From: Siphonodentalium dalli
Taxonomy: Eukaryota; Mollusca; Scaphopoda; Gadilida; Siphonodentaliidae
Reading direction: 5' to 3'
Assembly: GCA_032622095.1 (NCBI GenBank)
Contig: CP136069.1
Span: 44,122,194-44,186,193 of the forward strand
Length of the DNA stretch: 64,000 nucleotides
Below, one piece after another: positions 22,344 through 33,449 of this stretch. The first letter of the stretch is position 1. Each line of letters begins with the position of its first letter. The notes beneath the pieces are model-generated. The model searched no databases. It saw only the letters and a list, made by a program, of their open reading frames with translations, and was not told the DNA's origin. The translations under genes were made by a program, and so were the position numbers.

Positions 22344-24020
22344 TTAAGGTTGTTCCACACCGGGCGCGAGCGAGCGATTATAACGGCCGTTTTCTAACGT
22401 CTGTATCAGTTCAAAGCGCGCGATTTTTATGTTCACACCGCAAGCGACCGACTCGCTGACCACGAGGCGATTATAGCAGTTATTTTATGCTTCGTCGAAT
22501 TGTCGCTTTGTTGCAAACTAGCGAGATAATTGGACGGCTCTCAAATAGGTGTTTATACGACCGTTATTTTTCTATTTGATGACGGCACACTGATTTGTCG
22601 CCGCGATAATGGAGGACTTTAGCGAGAGGCTAATAATCGAAGTACAACGCATGTGTGTCTGTATGGCACATGTGTGTCTGTATGACTGTGTGTGTCTGTG
22701 TGACTCTATGTATGTATGTGTGTATGCATGTATGCCATGTGTGTCTATATGACTGTATGTCTCTATGACCAAATAATTAAACCATTTATTTTTGTTATTT
22801 TTCGTGACTGAAATTCCACCTTAGATTACTATATTCAGTTTATTCCTTGTAAAGAACTAAAATCATGGACCGTATAATCTGCTCCATTGGCTGGTGAATT
22901 ATATTTTGGTATAATCAGGGGAAATGATAAAGAATATAACGAGGCTAGTTCATTCCAAAAGACGTTGTGGTAAACATGAGACAATGCATTCATCAACTAA
23001 TAATAATCGCGTATTACCCGATGGGAGCACTATTATAACTAATGTGTAGAAACGATTACACATCAAATGTGTAAACCCGGTAAATACACATAGCAATGTG
23101 TAGTTTTACATACAAATACATTGACCAAGTGCCCTTCTACACATAATGTGTACATTTTATTACACACGCTTGTGTAAGAATGTAGATCGTGCGCATTGCG
23201 TGCCTTCATACAGTTTCATAGTCTGCTACATGACGACGATATTGTTTGAGTATATGTTTTGGAATACAATTTACTACTGTTTCAATACCCATGTAATTTT
23301 GAGTGACGAGAATAAACAAATTGTAGACAAGGAATGTAAGTTCATAATTCCGACTTGTGAGTATTGTATTAATGATATATGAGGATATATTTGTTAAAAC
23401 TTTCATGAAGAATACTGCTCTTACTCTTGTTTATATGATTGTTGTAATACGTTAATACTAATCACGTGCAACCACGCCACGACCATGGTTTGTTCATTTA
23501 AAACGAAAACTCACACATGACAGAGCAAAATATTACGTACCATTGTACACCATGAAAGTTTTAACATATAAATCTCCATTTGCCATGAATACTATATACC
23601 CACAGTTCGGAATACTGAACTTTACATTCTTGTCTACGATATATATGTGTAAGAATTTACACAACATGTGTAAGGCATAGGTGTTGATTTTATGCACACC
23701 AGTGTGTATACATGTGTATAAATTGACCCATTTATTGTGTAAAATATGTTTAAGATAAAAAATGAATAATGGTTGTGTAGCAGGGCTACACGTTGTTTGT
23801 AAAAACCCTACAAGTGTGTGGGGTGGGGGTATCCCACATGCAGCCACTTGACTCCCCTGAAATTAGCGTACACACAGAATAATAACCTGACTATCGCGCG
23901 CGACGAAGCGTTTCAGTCGCTTGCGGTGTGGACATAAAAATCGCGCGCTTTGAACTGCTACGGACGTTAGAAAACGGCCGTTATAATCGCTCGCTCGCGC
24001 CCGGTGTGGAACAACCCTTA
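22344..24020. mobile_element. 1.68-kb foldback element with long GC-rich inverted ends
   Basis: Outer arms of about 110 bp are complementary: TTAAGGTTGTTCCACACCGG, GCGCGAGCGAGCGATTATAA, CGGCCGTTTTCTAACG on the left, and the reverse on the right ending GGTGTGGAACAACCCTTAG. Complementarity continues inward; for example GACAAGGAATGTAAGTTCAT at 23327 pairs with the region 23590-23640. The interior has a TG-rich stretch (22655-22765) and many TGTGTA/TACACA motifs. Short open frames inside are unrecognised. The ends are far more GC-rich than the surroundings, which suggests transfer or a distinct origin. Confidence 0.7.
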
Positions 24021-24072
24021 GCTAGCACTCATGCCAGTGTGTGTTATTAAAATAAAGTATTGTTCTCTAACC

Positions 24073-24515
24073 TGAATTTAGTGTGTCTGGCATTTGCAGA
24101 ATCAATGATGAGGTCCCCAGAGGGTGAATTTAGTTATGCTACCCTGCACAGCAGTCTAGCATCACCAAATACACTAGCCAGGGTCCTCATTCTGCTTAGG
24201 CCTCATCTTCTGGGAAGTATATAGGCACTTCAATTGACATTTTTACTTACTTTTTCCCTTCTGTTTAGTTTCTATATCCCCTAATTTGTGAATATAAAAT
24301 ACATAATTGAGGTGCCCAATGGGTGCACATCGCCAACTTTAACTGGAGAACTTCAATCTAATGCTATGTCTCCCATAGCAGTTGAGGCCTACACAGAATG
24401 AGGTCCCCAGAGGGTGAATTTGGTGATGCTAGCCCGCATTGCAGGATTGTGTCATTAAATTCACCCTATGGGGACCTCATTCTGCAAATGTCAGACACTA
24501 TGTTCAGGCTTGTCT
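24073..24515. repeat. G-family element, near-complete
   Basis: Left AATTTAGTGTGTCTGGCATT, then TGAGGTCCCCAGAGGGTGAA. Internal CTTAGGCCTCATCTTCTGGG. Right GGGGACCTCATTCTGCAAAT, GTCAGACACTATGTTCAGGC, TTG. Each end is itself a smaller palindrome. Confidence 0.8.
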
Positions 24516-24579
24516 GTTCGAATATTATGTTCTTAACCACCAGTATCCAGTTGAACTCATTATACCCTGATTTTGCAAA

Positions 24580-25840
24580 GAAAACTTGGGGGGTATATTG
24601 GATTGAATTTGTCAGTCTCTATGTCAGACTGTTATCCCATCCATCCATCTGTCATTATGTCTCTATCCGTCCATCAATTGTTTTCTTCTCCAGATACATA
24701 TTAAAGACCAAATGGGTTTATATATTTAGGTGTGGATGTCCCCCAGGTGACTCACATTCAGATTTGTTCAAATGAGTTCATCAGGTCAAATAGGTGAGAA
24801 GTCAGGGCCATAACTCTTTCCTTCCATAGTAATTCTTAAAACAATTTCTTCTCAAGAACCATCTGGACTATTTAGCTTATGTTTGGTATGGAGGGTCCTT
24901 CGGTGACTGGGGTTTAGATTTTTTCAGATTTGGGGTCATTTTAGGAAAATCAGTTCAGTTCAACTCTTAAAATCTAATGTCTGAAATTACCAAATGAATG
25001 GATCTCATAGATGGGGATTCATGTTTGTTCAAATAGGGGCGGAGATAAGAGATTTAATTATCAACCAGCCACCCTACCTGTGCTCCGGCGGAGCTATAGT
25101 CATCACTCCTCGTCCGTCCATCGTCTGTCCGTCCATCCGTCCGACAACAATTATTTGAACATCTTCTCCTCTGGAACCATAAGACCAAATGGGTTCATAT
25201 TTGGTGTGGATGTTCCCTAGGTGATTCTCATTCAGGTTTGTTCAAATGCGGTCACTGGGTCAAATAGTTGCGAAGCCAGGGCCATAACTCTTTCCCACCA
25301 TAGTAATTCTTTTAAACATCTTCTTCAGAACAATAAGACCGAATGGTTTCATATTTGGTGTGGATGTTCCCTAGGTGACTCACATTCAGATTTGTTCAAA
25401 TGAGTTCACTTGAAATAGTTGCGAAGCCAAGGCAATAACTCTTTCCCTCCATAGTATTCTTAAAGTGACTTCTTCTCAAATACCATCAGGCTATATGGGT
25501 TCATATTTGGTATGAAGGATCCTTGGATGACTGGGGTTCAGATTTGTTCAAATCAGGTCACTGGGTCAAATGTGGGCGGGGCCAGGGACATAACTCCAAT
25601 TTTTTTTTTTTAGATTTATCTCTTTAGATATCTACTTCTTTTAAAGTGATTATGAAAAGTTCTGACTGTTGTGGTCTCCAGAGTCCCAGTCTTATCAGTC
25701 TTTGCAGTCTGGTGAGCGACCCCACAGTCATTGACTGTCTTGTTTAGTGTTGACTGTGAGATAAACATGGGTGTGAAGGGTGGTTGAACAATTTTGTCAA
25801 CATGAAAAGACACATTTAAAATGGAACTAAATTTTTTTCT
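24580..25840. repeat. H-family repeat, copy 3 (rearranged)
   Basis: Contains GTGTGGATGTCCCCCAGGTG, a second start GGAGCTATAGTCATCACTCC with GTCC repeats at 25087, and several GATTTGTTCAAATGAG units. It ends with the block GTCTCCAGAGTCCCAGTCTT that marks the upstream part of copy 2. The order differs from copies 1 and 2, so this is a mosaic of at least two insertions. Confidence 0.65.
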
Positions 25841-26143
25841 TGAAGATGTCTTTACTTCCTCTTTGGTTGTGATAAGTAAATCAATAATGATCTTTTTTAA
25901 CCTCAGCCGTTTCTAGATCGCTTCTCCTTGCTAAAATGTGAGTATGTGATAAAATTGTTCTCAAATTCATTGCAATTCTATACAAATTTTATAAACCTCG
26001 TCCACCAAGTTCAATACGAACCTTGCTGAAACTCGGCTCTAATTTAATTTAGTGAATTTAATTAATAAATTTGGTATAGAATTGCGACTCATTGGAGATC
26101 CTCAATATTTATTTCAGGCTAATAAAATCAAGGCCATTATGTG
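25841..26143. repeat. Decayed repeat related to 18590-18720
   Basis: ATAAACCTCGTCCACCAAGT, AAACTCGGCTCTAATTTAAT and GGAGATCCTC correspond to CAACCTCGTCCACTAAATTC, AAACCTCGGCTCAAATCG and GAGATCCTC upstream of H copy 2. It is probably another piece of the H unit. Confidence 0.45.
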
Positions 26144-26355
26144 CAGTAATGTCATAAATAATTGACCACTGAACCACAGCAGAATTATGGGAAATTTTCA
26201 GGATTTAGTCAGAAATATGGCTTGTTGCCATTCATCGGAAAGCCCTCGGTGAGAGCTTTCCGATGAATGGCAACAAGCTATATTTCTGACTAAATCCTGA
26301 AAAATTTCCCATAATTCTGCTGTCGTTAAAGGGTCATATACTTCGGGCATTATGT
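26144..26355. repeat. F-family palindromic MITE, copy 2
   Basis: CAGTAATGTCATAAATAATT to TTCGGGCATTATG. Both arms are complete, with centre CCCTCGGTGAGAG. The right end carries the variant TTAAAGGGTCATATAC that copy 10 (45665) also has, so these two belong to one subfamily. Confidence 0.88.
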
Positions 26356-26488
26356 AGTCTGGCTTCAGTCATACTGTGAAACAACGAGAAATTTGAGGAG
26401 AATAAATAGTCAGCGAGCTTTTTGTCCTGCTCATATTTATAGCTTCTTGGGTGAAAGTCCAAGTAAACATTTGCACCACACAGAGTAA

Positions 26489-26594
26489 AGTAATGCCCTA
26501 ATTAATCAACTCCATAACCACAGCAGTATTATGGGTAATTTTTCAGGATTTAGTCGGAAATATGGCTTGTTGCCATTCATCGGAAAGCTCTCAA
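26489..26594. repeat. F-family half element
   Basis: Only the left arm, AGTAATGCCCTAATTAATCA to CATCGGAAAGCTCTCA. It breaks off exactly at the palindrome centre. Confidence 0.8.
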
Positions 26595-26934
26595 ATTCCC
26601 CCGCAAAGGTGGCTCTCTGCTGAGGTTTATTAATTTTATGATGTGGCTTAATTTGAAGGATGTCTTAATCCGACCTGCTGTGACTGAATGAAAATTGTTG
26701 CATGTAGATACCATTCATCCCAGTGTTAATATACAAAAGATCACTCATATTGTGATACAGAGATCGTCTGATGTTCAACCAATACCTTCAACCATACCGA
26801 CTACAACAGTTAAAATCATCAATACAGAACAGAATATATAACTATTCACAAAATGTTAAGATGATTGGAAAGAGAAACCCAGAATCGATCCACTTGTGCG
26901 AAACATTTATCTGGATTGGAATTATGATATATAC
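26595..26934. other. Unannotated stretch
   Basis: No repeat or gene recognised. A 75-codon open frame at 26771-26998 has no family resemblance. Confidence 0.5.
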
Positions 26935-27542
26935 TAGCAGATTAGCCCGCCACTGGCGGGATTGGTCCCATGGCTTTGGTCAATCCATTAATTTTTGACA
27001 CCGACAGCATGCTCCTGTTTCTAGGTCATGTTGGGTGGACAAAATAACCCGACAAAAATATTCCCCATCCCGAGTTGACCATACATAACAAATTTCACGT
27101 CGATGTCACCGCTGACGACCGAGATATCGCCCAAGGTCATTTGTGGGTACCCGTTTCAAGGTCAAGGTCACCTCAGGCAGACAAACTGACCCGACGAAAA
27201 TGTTCCCCATCCATTGGAAGCCCTAAGTACAAAAATTTCGTCTCGATATCCCGAGTTTCCGAGACGGTCGATTGAGCCGTATTTATACTCGTGTATATAA
27301 ACGCTCTTTAACAACGACCCCGCAGATACGAACGCTCCTTAATCATTAACCCATCAATTCCAACGACGGTGGCAGGGCAAAGGGTGAAGGAGTGCTCGGA
27401 CGTTCTCAGAAGCGGTCCGATGGCACTTCTCGTGGCTTTTTACCCTTAGATAGAAAGTTTGGGCTCAATCGGTCGAGCCGTTTTTGAGTCTATAAATGAC
27501 AAAGGATATACACATATACGGAAGTCTCAAAATATATAGTAG
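26935..27542. repeat. Dispersed repeat I, outer part
   Basis: CTAGCAGATTAGCCCGCCAC, CCCATGGCTTTGGTCAATCC and ACAAATTTCACGTCGATGTC recur at 28650-28810. The 27543-28646 array therefore sits between two copies of this sequence. The GC content is well above its neighbours. Confidence 0.6.
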
Positions 27543-28085
27543 ACTAGCCGATGAGCCCGACGTTGTCCGGGCTATTCAAAAACCAAATTTCAAGTCGATA
27601 GCTCCACTCGTTTCAAAAACCAAATTTCAAGTCGATAGCTCTACCCGTTTCCGATATCTGGTCTGCGCATGCGCGAAGCTGGCGTCGCACGGGCTCGGCG
27701 ACCCGATAAAATTCGTATCCGGGGCAAGATACATTCACATACCAAATTTCAAGTCGATAGCTCCACCCGTTTCCGAGATCTCGTCTGCGCATGCGCGAAG
27801 CTGGCGTCGCACGGGCTCGGCGACCCGATAAAATTTGTATCCGGGGCAAGATACATTCACATAGCAAATTTCAAGTCGAAAGCTCCACCCGTTTCCGAGA
27901 TCTCGTCTGCGCATGCGCGAAGCGGGCGCCGCACGGGCTCGCCAATACGACAACGTCCACCGCCTGGTCAAACTACACACACTTACCAAGTTTCGTCCCG
28001 ATCGGTCGAGAATCGTAGATTTGTATAAATGACAAACAAACATACATACATACAGACAGACAAACAGAGGTCTTCAAAATATATA
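27543..28085. repeat. Repeat I array 1: GC-rich 122-bp tandem units
   Basis: It starts ACTAGCCGATGAGCCCGACG and contains three tandem units of 122 bp (starts near 27618, 27740, 27862). Each unit has ACCAAATTTCAAGTCGATAG, CCACCCGTTTCCGAGATCTC and CTGCGCATGCGCGAAG. The tail is TCGGTCGAGAATCGTAG, TATAAATGACAAAC, then (CATA)n/(CAGA)n and TCTTCAAAATATATATGAGA. Such a head, tandem body and tail order suggests a mobile unit with internal tandem repeats. Confidence 0.75.
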
Positions 28086-28089
28086 TGAG

Positions 28090-28646
28090 ACTAGCCGATG
28101 AGCCCGACGTTGTCCGGGCTATTCAAAAACCAAATTTCAAGTCGATGAGCCCGACGTTGTCCGGGCTATTAAAAAACCAAATTTCAAGTCGATAGCTCTA
28201 CCCGTTTCCAAGATCTGGTCTGCGCATGCGCGAAGCTGGCGTCGGACGGGCTCGGTGACCCGATAAAATTCGTATCCGGGGCAAGATACATTCACATACC
28301 AAATTTCAAGTCGATAGCTCCACCCGTTTCCGAGATCTCGTCTGCGCATGCGCGAAGCTGGCGTCGCACGGGCTCGGCGACCCTAATAAAATTCGTATCC
28401 GGGGCAAGATACATGCACATACCAAATTTCAAGTCGATAGCTCCACCCGTTTCCGAGATCTCGTCTGCGCATGCGCGAAGCGGGCGCCGCACAGGCTCGC
28501 CAATACGACAACGTCCACCGCCTGGTCAAACTACACACACGTACCAAGTTTGGTCCCGATCGGTCGAGAATCGTAGATTTGTATAAATGACAAACATACA
28601 GACAGACATACACACAAACAGACAGAGGTCTTCAAAATATATATGA
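28090..28646. repeat. Repeat I array 2: second copy in tandem
   Basis: The same head (ACTAGCCGATGAGCCCGACG, with part of the head duplicated), three 122-bp units and the same tail as 27543-28085. The two copies lie head to tail, separated by four bases, and the second is followed by another ACTAGCAGATTAG. Small differences (CGGACGGGCTCGGTGACC, an extra CTAATA) show some divergence. Confidence 0.75.
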
Positions 28647-28900
28647 GACTAGCAGATTAGTCCCATGGCTTTGGTCGATCCATTAATTTTAGTTTTTCAA
28701 GGTAACCCCGTACAGGCACGCCGACAGCATGCTATCATATAACCCGACAAAAATATTCCCCGTCCCGAGTTGACCATACATAACAAATTTCACGTCGATG
28801 TCACCGCTTTCAAATGACCTTCAACCTGTATCTCGGCTCCTGCTGGGCCTATTTGGACCAAATTTGGTATGTGGGGGCAGCGTGAGGCGCCGAGTCATTT
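28647..28900. repeat. Dispersed repeat I, outer part, second copy
   Basis: Matches 26935-27120 (CCCATGGCTTTGGTCGATCC, CCCGAGTTGACCATACATAA, TTCACGTCGATGTCACCGCT) and then continues into CTGTATCTCGGCTCCTGCTG. Confidence 0.55.
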
Positions 28901-29450
28901 CGTCGCGCCTGGATGCCCGTGCGTCGTGACGTGAAGGGATTCCCTCCATTTCATTGGAGAGTGGCGAAACACGCGCATGATTTCATTGGTTTATGGCATA
29001 ACAGATCACTTCACACATCTGAGGTCAATGATGCGTTGACTACTTGAATTTTCCCATGCTTTGTCAAACTCAACTATTGTTGGAAAACTAAATACAAGCG
29101 ATATATCCATAATTCATTTTACTCATCGCAATTTAGGAGACATCATCTTCGAGTTTTTATCAGTCAACAATATTCATGACTGATTATTCTTTTGCATCTT
29201 GCTATCAGGCACATTATAATTAACAATAACAATAGTAATTTCTTGAGCTGTATACATTCATATACATCGAAATGTACATTCTAGTTTTGTCTGTATGAAA
29301 CGGTCACCATTCATTATTTCATACGTGTAGGAGATGGCTTAAGATAAGCATTATGCTTACTGCCAAATCCCATTATAACCATCAATATCTCTCATCATCA
29401 TACCGTGAATTTTGTACATTATATTGGTTAAAATAAAATATGTTTAAACT
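28901..29450. other. Unannotated stretch
   Basis: No gene or inverted ends. The phrase CATTGGTTATGGCTCAGAGC at about 29777 resembles CATTGGTTTATGGCATAACA at 28987, hinting at an old duplication. Confidence 0.4.
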
Positions 29451-29494
29451 AATTCTGCTGTGGTTAAGGGGTCGATTACTTAGGGCATTACTGT
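29451..29494. repeat. F-family terminal fragment
   Basis: AATTCTGCTGTGGTTAAGGG, GTCGATTACTTAGGGCATTA, CTG: only the outer 44 bp of the right end. Confidence 0.8.
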
Positions 29495-30102
29495 AGTTGT
29501 GCCATGAATTATAAACACCTTCCAATGACATATATTTTAGTTATCAGATACCGTATATTTATGGTCGAGTGGAAGTAGGGTAATATTTCCTAAATATTTC
29601 AACACAAAATAAATCATAAAAAGCATATGTCCCTCTAATAAAATGCCAAACAGCACCATTTTTTTCACTGGTATCCAGTCTCTTTGAGAATCAGATGGAA
29701 ATCAGCTAACAGACCTACGTCTCTAGATCTGTGATTCAGTTTTTTTTTATGTATTGATGGGATTCCGTGCATTCCATTGGTTATGGCTCAGAGCATGCAC
29801 GAGTTCATTGGCTAGAGGCATAACAGATCAATTCAAGAAAGAATCCAATCTCTATAAAAAAACGAGAGGCCGATCACGATCGGCAGATGTTTAACCCATA
29901 CCTTGGCGATACCGATTTGCTATTTTAATAAATCCTTACACCAACCTTTTCATGAGTGCAAAAGTTTCAACAATTCACACCTTACTATTAAGGTCACAAG
30001 TGGAAACAGACTTATTGGGCACATTGCTCACATTGCTCACAATAGCAACAAGAATGTGGCATTCTATTTCAACCTATTAGGTCACTCCAACACAGATGTC
30101 TT

Positions 30103-30267
30103 ATATAAGGATTAACTGTCATGTGGACTGTTTTTATGGAGATGTAACTGTGAGGTAAGTGGACATAACTTGTGTAAAACCCAGAGGGTTTTACATACAA
30201 GTTATGACCACTTACCTCACGGTTACATCTCCATAAAAATAGTCCACATGACAGTTAATCCTTATAT
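30103..30267. repeat. Isolated ~165-bp hairpin with TTAA inside both ends
   Basis: ATAAGGATTAACTGTCATGT and GGACTGTTTTTATGGAGATG on the left pair with CATCTCCATAAAAATAGTCC and ACATGACAGTTAATCC on the right. The turn is at AAACCCAGAGGGTTTT near 30180. TTAA occurs at 30112 and 30255 within the arms. Single copy in the window. Confidence 0.75.
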
Positions 30268-30289
30268 TTATATACATTTAGCGAAAAAG

Positions 30290-31266
30290 CCACTTTTGTA
30301 AATGTATTTAAATCGAAAAGTGTATCGTGACAAAAACAGCCCAAAATACCCAAATAGCACCCTTGGCAAAAGTTAATAGGAACAATTTCTCTTCATATTG
30401 AAACCCGATGGTGTATTAAGTCAATCCTGATCGAGTCCAAATGCGCCCAAACCATTACGTCTTCGTCTTTCCAAACCCAATGACGTATCGATGGTTTTAT
30501 TAGCTTGGTGTTATGAGGCGTTGCGCATTCACCGAGAAATAACTGCAACTAGCCACGTGTGCGCCGACCAATCAGAATGCTGGATTTAGTGATGACAACA
30601 CTTGGTATGTAAATATAGAGTGATAAAGCTAATTAAGCTCAATCCATAGTCAGAGAGAAGCACAATAGCAGTTAAAGACAAAATAGTTAAGACATTAAGT
30701 AGATAAACATCATACCAACTCCATTTATTTGCTTATTACATAGGAATGTGAGACAAAACATATTATGTTTTTTTTTATTATTGTTGTTTTTTTTATTATG
30801 TTTTGTGTTAGCTGCATATTAAAAATTCATGGGATCATTTAGATGGAAGAAAATGGTTAATATTTCCCATTCAAAAACCAATCAATACCTGAACATCTAT
30901 ACAAGTGAGGGATGTATAGACCTGGATATAAAATGATTGATAATGATTGGATATAAAAAAATTTAATGCAGAATTTTCAGATAGCTAGAGGTAGAATATG
31001 AGATTGGTCAGATTGAAAATATTAGATTCATTACATTGGATAGCATACTGTATGACTATGGAATGGGGTGGGTTAATTTTCTTCTAAGCTGATCATTGGA
31101 AAGATATAAGTATGTAAACAGCGGAAATATAATTAAAGTTATGGTTAATATTATCAAAACCATTCAATCGATACCAAAATCTATACAGGTGAAGAATGTG
31201 TCATCATTAACATGGATGAAATTATTTATATAGTGATCGTGTGAAAAATATTTAGTTATCACATTG
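30290..31266. other. Unannotated AT-rich stretch
   Basis: No gene recognised. Loose recurrences of ATCAATACC-type phrases and GTGTCATCATAAAC link its right part to the K repeat (32229 onward), so it may be a strongly decayed relative. Confidence 0.4.
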
Positions 31267-31909
31267 TGTCAACAGGATTGGTGGAGGATGTTAATATTTT
31301 TAAGCAAATAAATCAAATGACCCTCACTATGCAGGTTAGGGGTGTGTTATCATAAACTATGCCAAGAACTATAAACATAATCAATGAAAATATTTGAGTT
31401 ATGAAATGGGATAGAATGGGGTTAATCTTACCTAAATTAATGAACTGATAAACACAAATAGTCTATAAAAGCATGTCATTGGATTTAGAAACCCATACAA
31501 TAAGTCAGTCTCTAATTTAATGAACCTGTTTCAACAAAGGGGTTAACTTAATATTGCACAGAACACAGAATGGACCAGAGAGTCATGATGTCAACAGGAT
31601 TGGTGGAGGATGTTAATATTTTTAAGCAAATAAATCAAATGACCCTCACTATGCAGGTTAGGGGTGTGTTATCATAAACTATGCCAAGAACTATAAACAT
31701 AATCAATGAAAATATTTGAGTTATGAAATGGGATAGAATGGGGTTAATCTTACCTAAATTAATGAACTGATAAACACAAATAGTCTATAAAAGCATGTCA
31801 TTGGATTTAGAAACCCATACAATAAGTCAGTCTCTAATTTAATGAACCTGTTTCAACAAAGGGGTTAACTTAATATTGAACAGAACACAGAATGGACCAG
31901 AGAGTCATC
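31267..31909. repeat. 323-bp direct tandem duplication
   Basis: Unit 1 (31267-31589) and unit 2 (31590-31909) start GTCAACAGGATTGGTGGAGG and end ACCAGAGAGTCAT. I see only one substitution (AATATTGCACAGAACAC against AATATTGAACAGAACAC). The near identity indicates a recent duplication or an assembly artefact. No coding frame spans it. Confidence 0.85.
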
Positions 31910-32228
31910 AATCATAGTTTTGACAGATTTTATCAACAGACTCTGTGAGCCATGCCTATCTATCTAGTGTCCAGCTAAACATAACTCATTGCCAATAATA
32001 CACTCTCGGTGTAATAAGAACTTCTCTTCTAAGTGCAGGCATTAATTACATTATCAGTTACTTGAATTTTAAATGGCCATAACTCTGTTAAAATATACCG
32101 GATCAAACTCAAATTTGAACCTGATCTGTATTTCGGGGGGAGGACCTTATGTACTTTGCAAATTTGGTGCTGATCAGATGAAAAATATTTAAGTCAACAC
32201 AGCTTGGATGAATTCTATTTAAAAACAA

Positions 32229-33440
32229 GTGCACCGCTGGGCGGAGGTAACGCCCCCGACTGTACAATCAGAGAAACTTTCTGGTTAAGCGCTATAAAAA
32301 TGCCACATGTTGTTCTATATTAGCTTCAAATTTGGTCTGGTGCCACAAAAATAGAAGGAAAACTTAATTTTCTAAAAAAAAAACTAAATTTTTTAAGTCG
32401 AAAAAGGGTCATAACTCTCACAAAAAGTATCCGATTGAACCGAAATTTTACCTTGACCTGTATTGCGATATTGGTAATACACAAATAAACAATCCAAAAT
32501 CAAGTTATCATCTGGAAACCAAAAAAAGTAGCAGAAAACCTGAATTTTCTAAGTCCAAAAAGGGGCGTAACTCTGGAAAAAATTGGCGGACGAAACCACG
32601 GCTATGGGGAAATCTTGTCCCCCCGGCTGGTCTATTGGCATACCAAAGATCAACTGAATTGAATTAGCAAAACCAAAGTTATGAGTTGAAACGTTCGTAT
32701 GCCACAGAAAACTGAATTGTCTAAGTCCAAAAAGGTGCGTAACTCTGGAAAAAATGGGCGGACGAAACCGAAGTTATGGGGAAATCTTGTCCCCCCCGGC
32801 TGGTCTATTAGCATACCAAAGATCAACTGAATTGAGTTCGCGAAACCAAAGTTATGAGTTGAAACGATCGTACGGACGGACGGACGGAGGGCTCCACTAT
32901 ATACCCCCAAATCTCCATCGGAGATCGGGGGCATAACAAGAGTGGAAAGGGTTAACTAAACAATACCAAAATCCATACAGATGAAGAACGTGCTAAAGAA
33001 ATATGAGGCATATCAGAAGAAAATTGTTTGACTTAGATGCATCAGATAGCATTTGTGTGCAGGGTTAATTATTTTCTAAACCGATCAACCAATCGATACC
33101 AAAAACTATACAGGTGAGGTGTGTGTCATCATAAACCTACATATCAAATGTGAACACAATCGGACAAAAAAGACTTTGGTTACAGCATCTGATAGCTCAT
33201 GCCTATGTGCGGATGCAAAGTGTTAATAATTTCTAAAGCAATCAACCGATCGATACCAAGAACTATACAGGTGAGGAGTGTGTCATCATAAACATGCACA
33301 TAAAATTTGAACACGATCTGAGAAAAAATATTCGAGTAATCGAATCTGATAGCAAGTGTCTACGGCTCGATGGACAGACAGACAGACGGATGGACGAACG
33401 ACGGATGGTTGATCCGGATGTCGGCATTATGTGTACCATA
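32229..33440. repeat. K repeat, unit 1 of a 1221-bp tandem duplication
   Basis: Starts GTGCACCGCTGGGCGGAGGT and ends GGCATTATGTGTACCATA. It holds two internal subunits with GGTCATAACTCTC/GCGTAACTCTGGAAAAAAT and TTGTCCCCCCGGCTGGTCTA. A (CGGA)n run leads to TATACCCCCAAATCTCCATC and GGAGATCGGGGGCATAACAA. Further units follow with CAATCGATACCAAAAACTAT and a second GACAGACAGACGGATGGACG run. No transposase or RT motif is seen. Confidence 0.85.
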
Positions 33441-33449
33441 GTGAATATA

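Noticed and set aside
22655-22765. TG-rich stretch as a regulatory Z-DNA element
   Set aside because: It is an impure low-complexity repeat inside the foldback element. Nothing ties it to a promoter.
27669-28028. Overlapping 60-119-codon frames on both strands at the 122-bp array
   Set aside because: A 122-bp GC-rich tandem unit free of stops gives long frames in several phases. No single frame is favoured.
32650-32934. 94-codon frame repeated identically at 33871-34155 as a duplicated gene
   Set aside because: It is inside the K repeat, includes the (CGGA)n run, and its two halves are translations of internal subrepeats.
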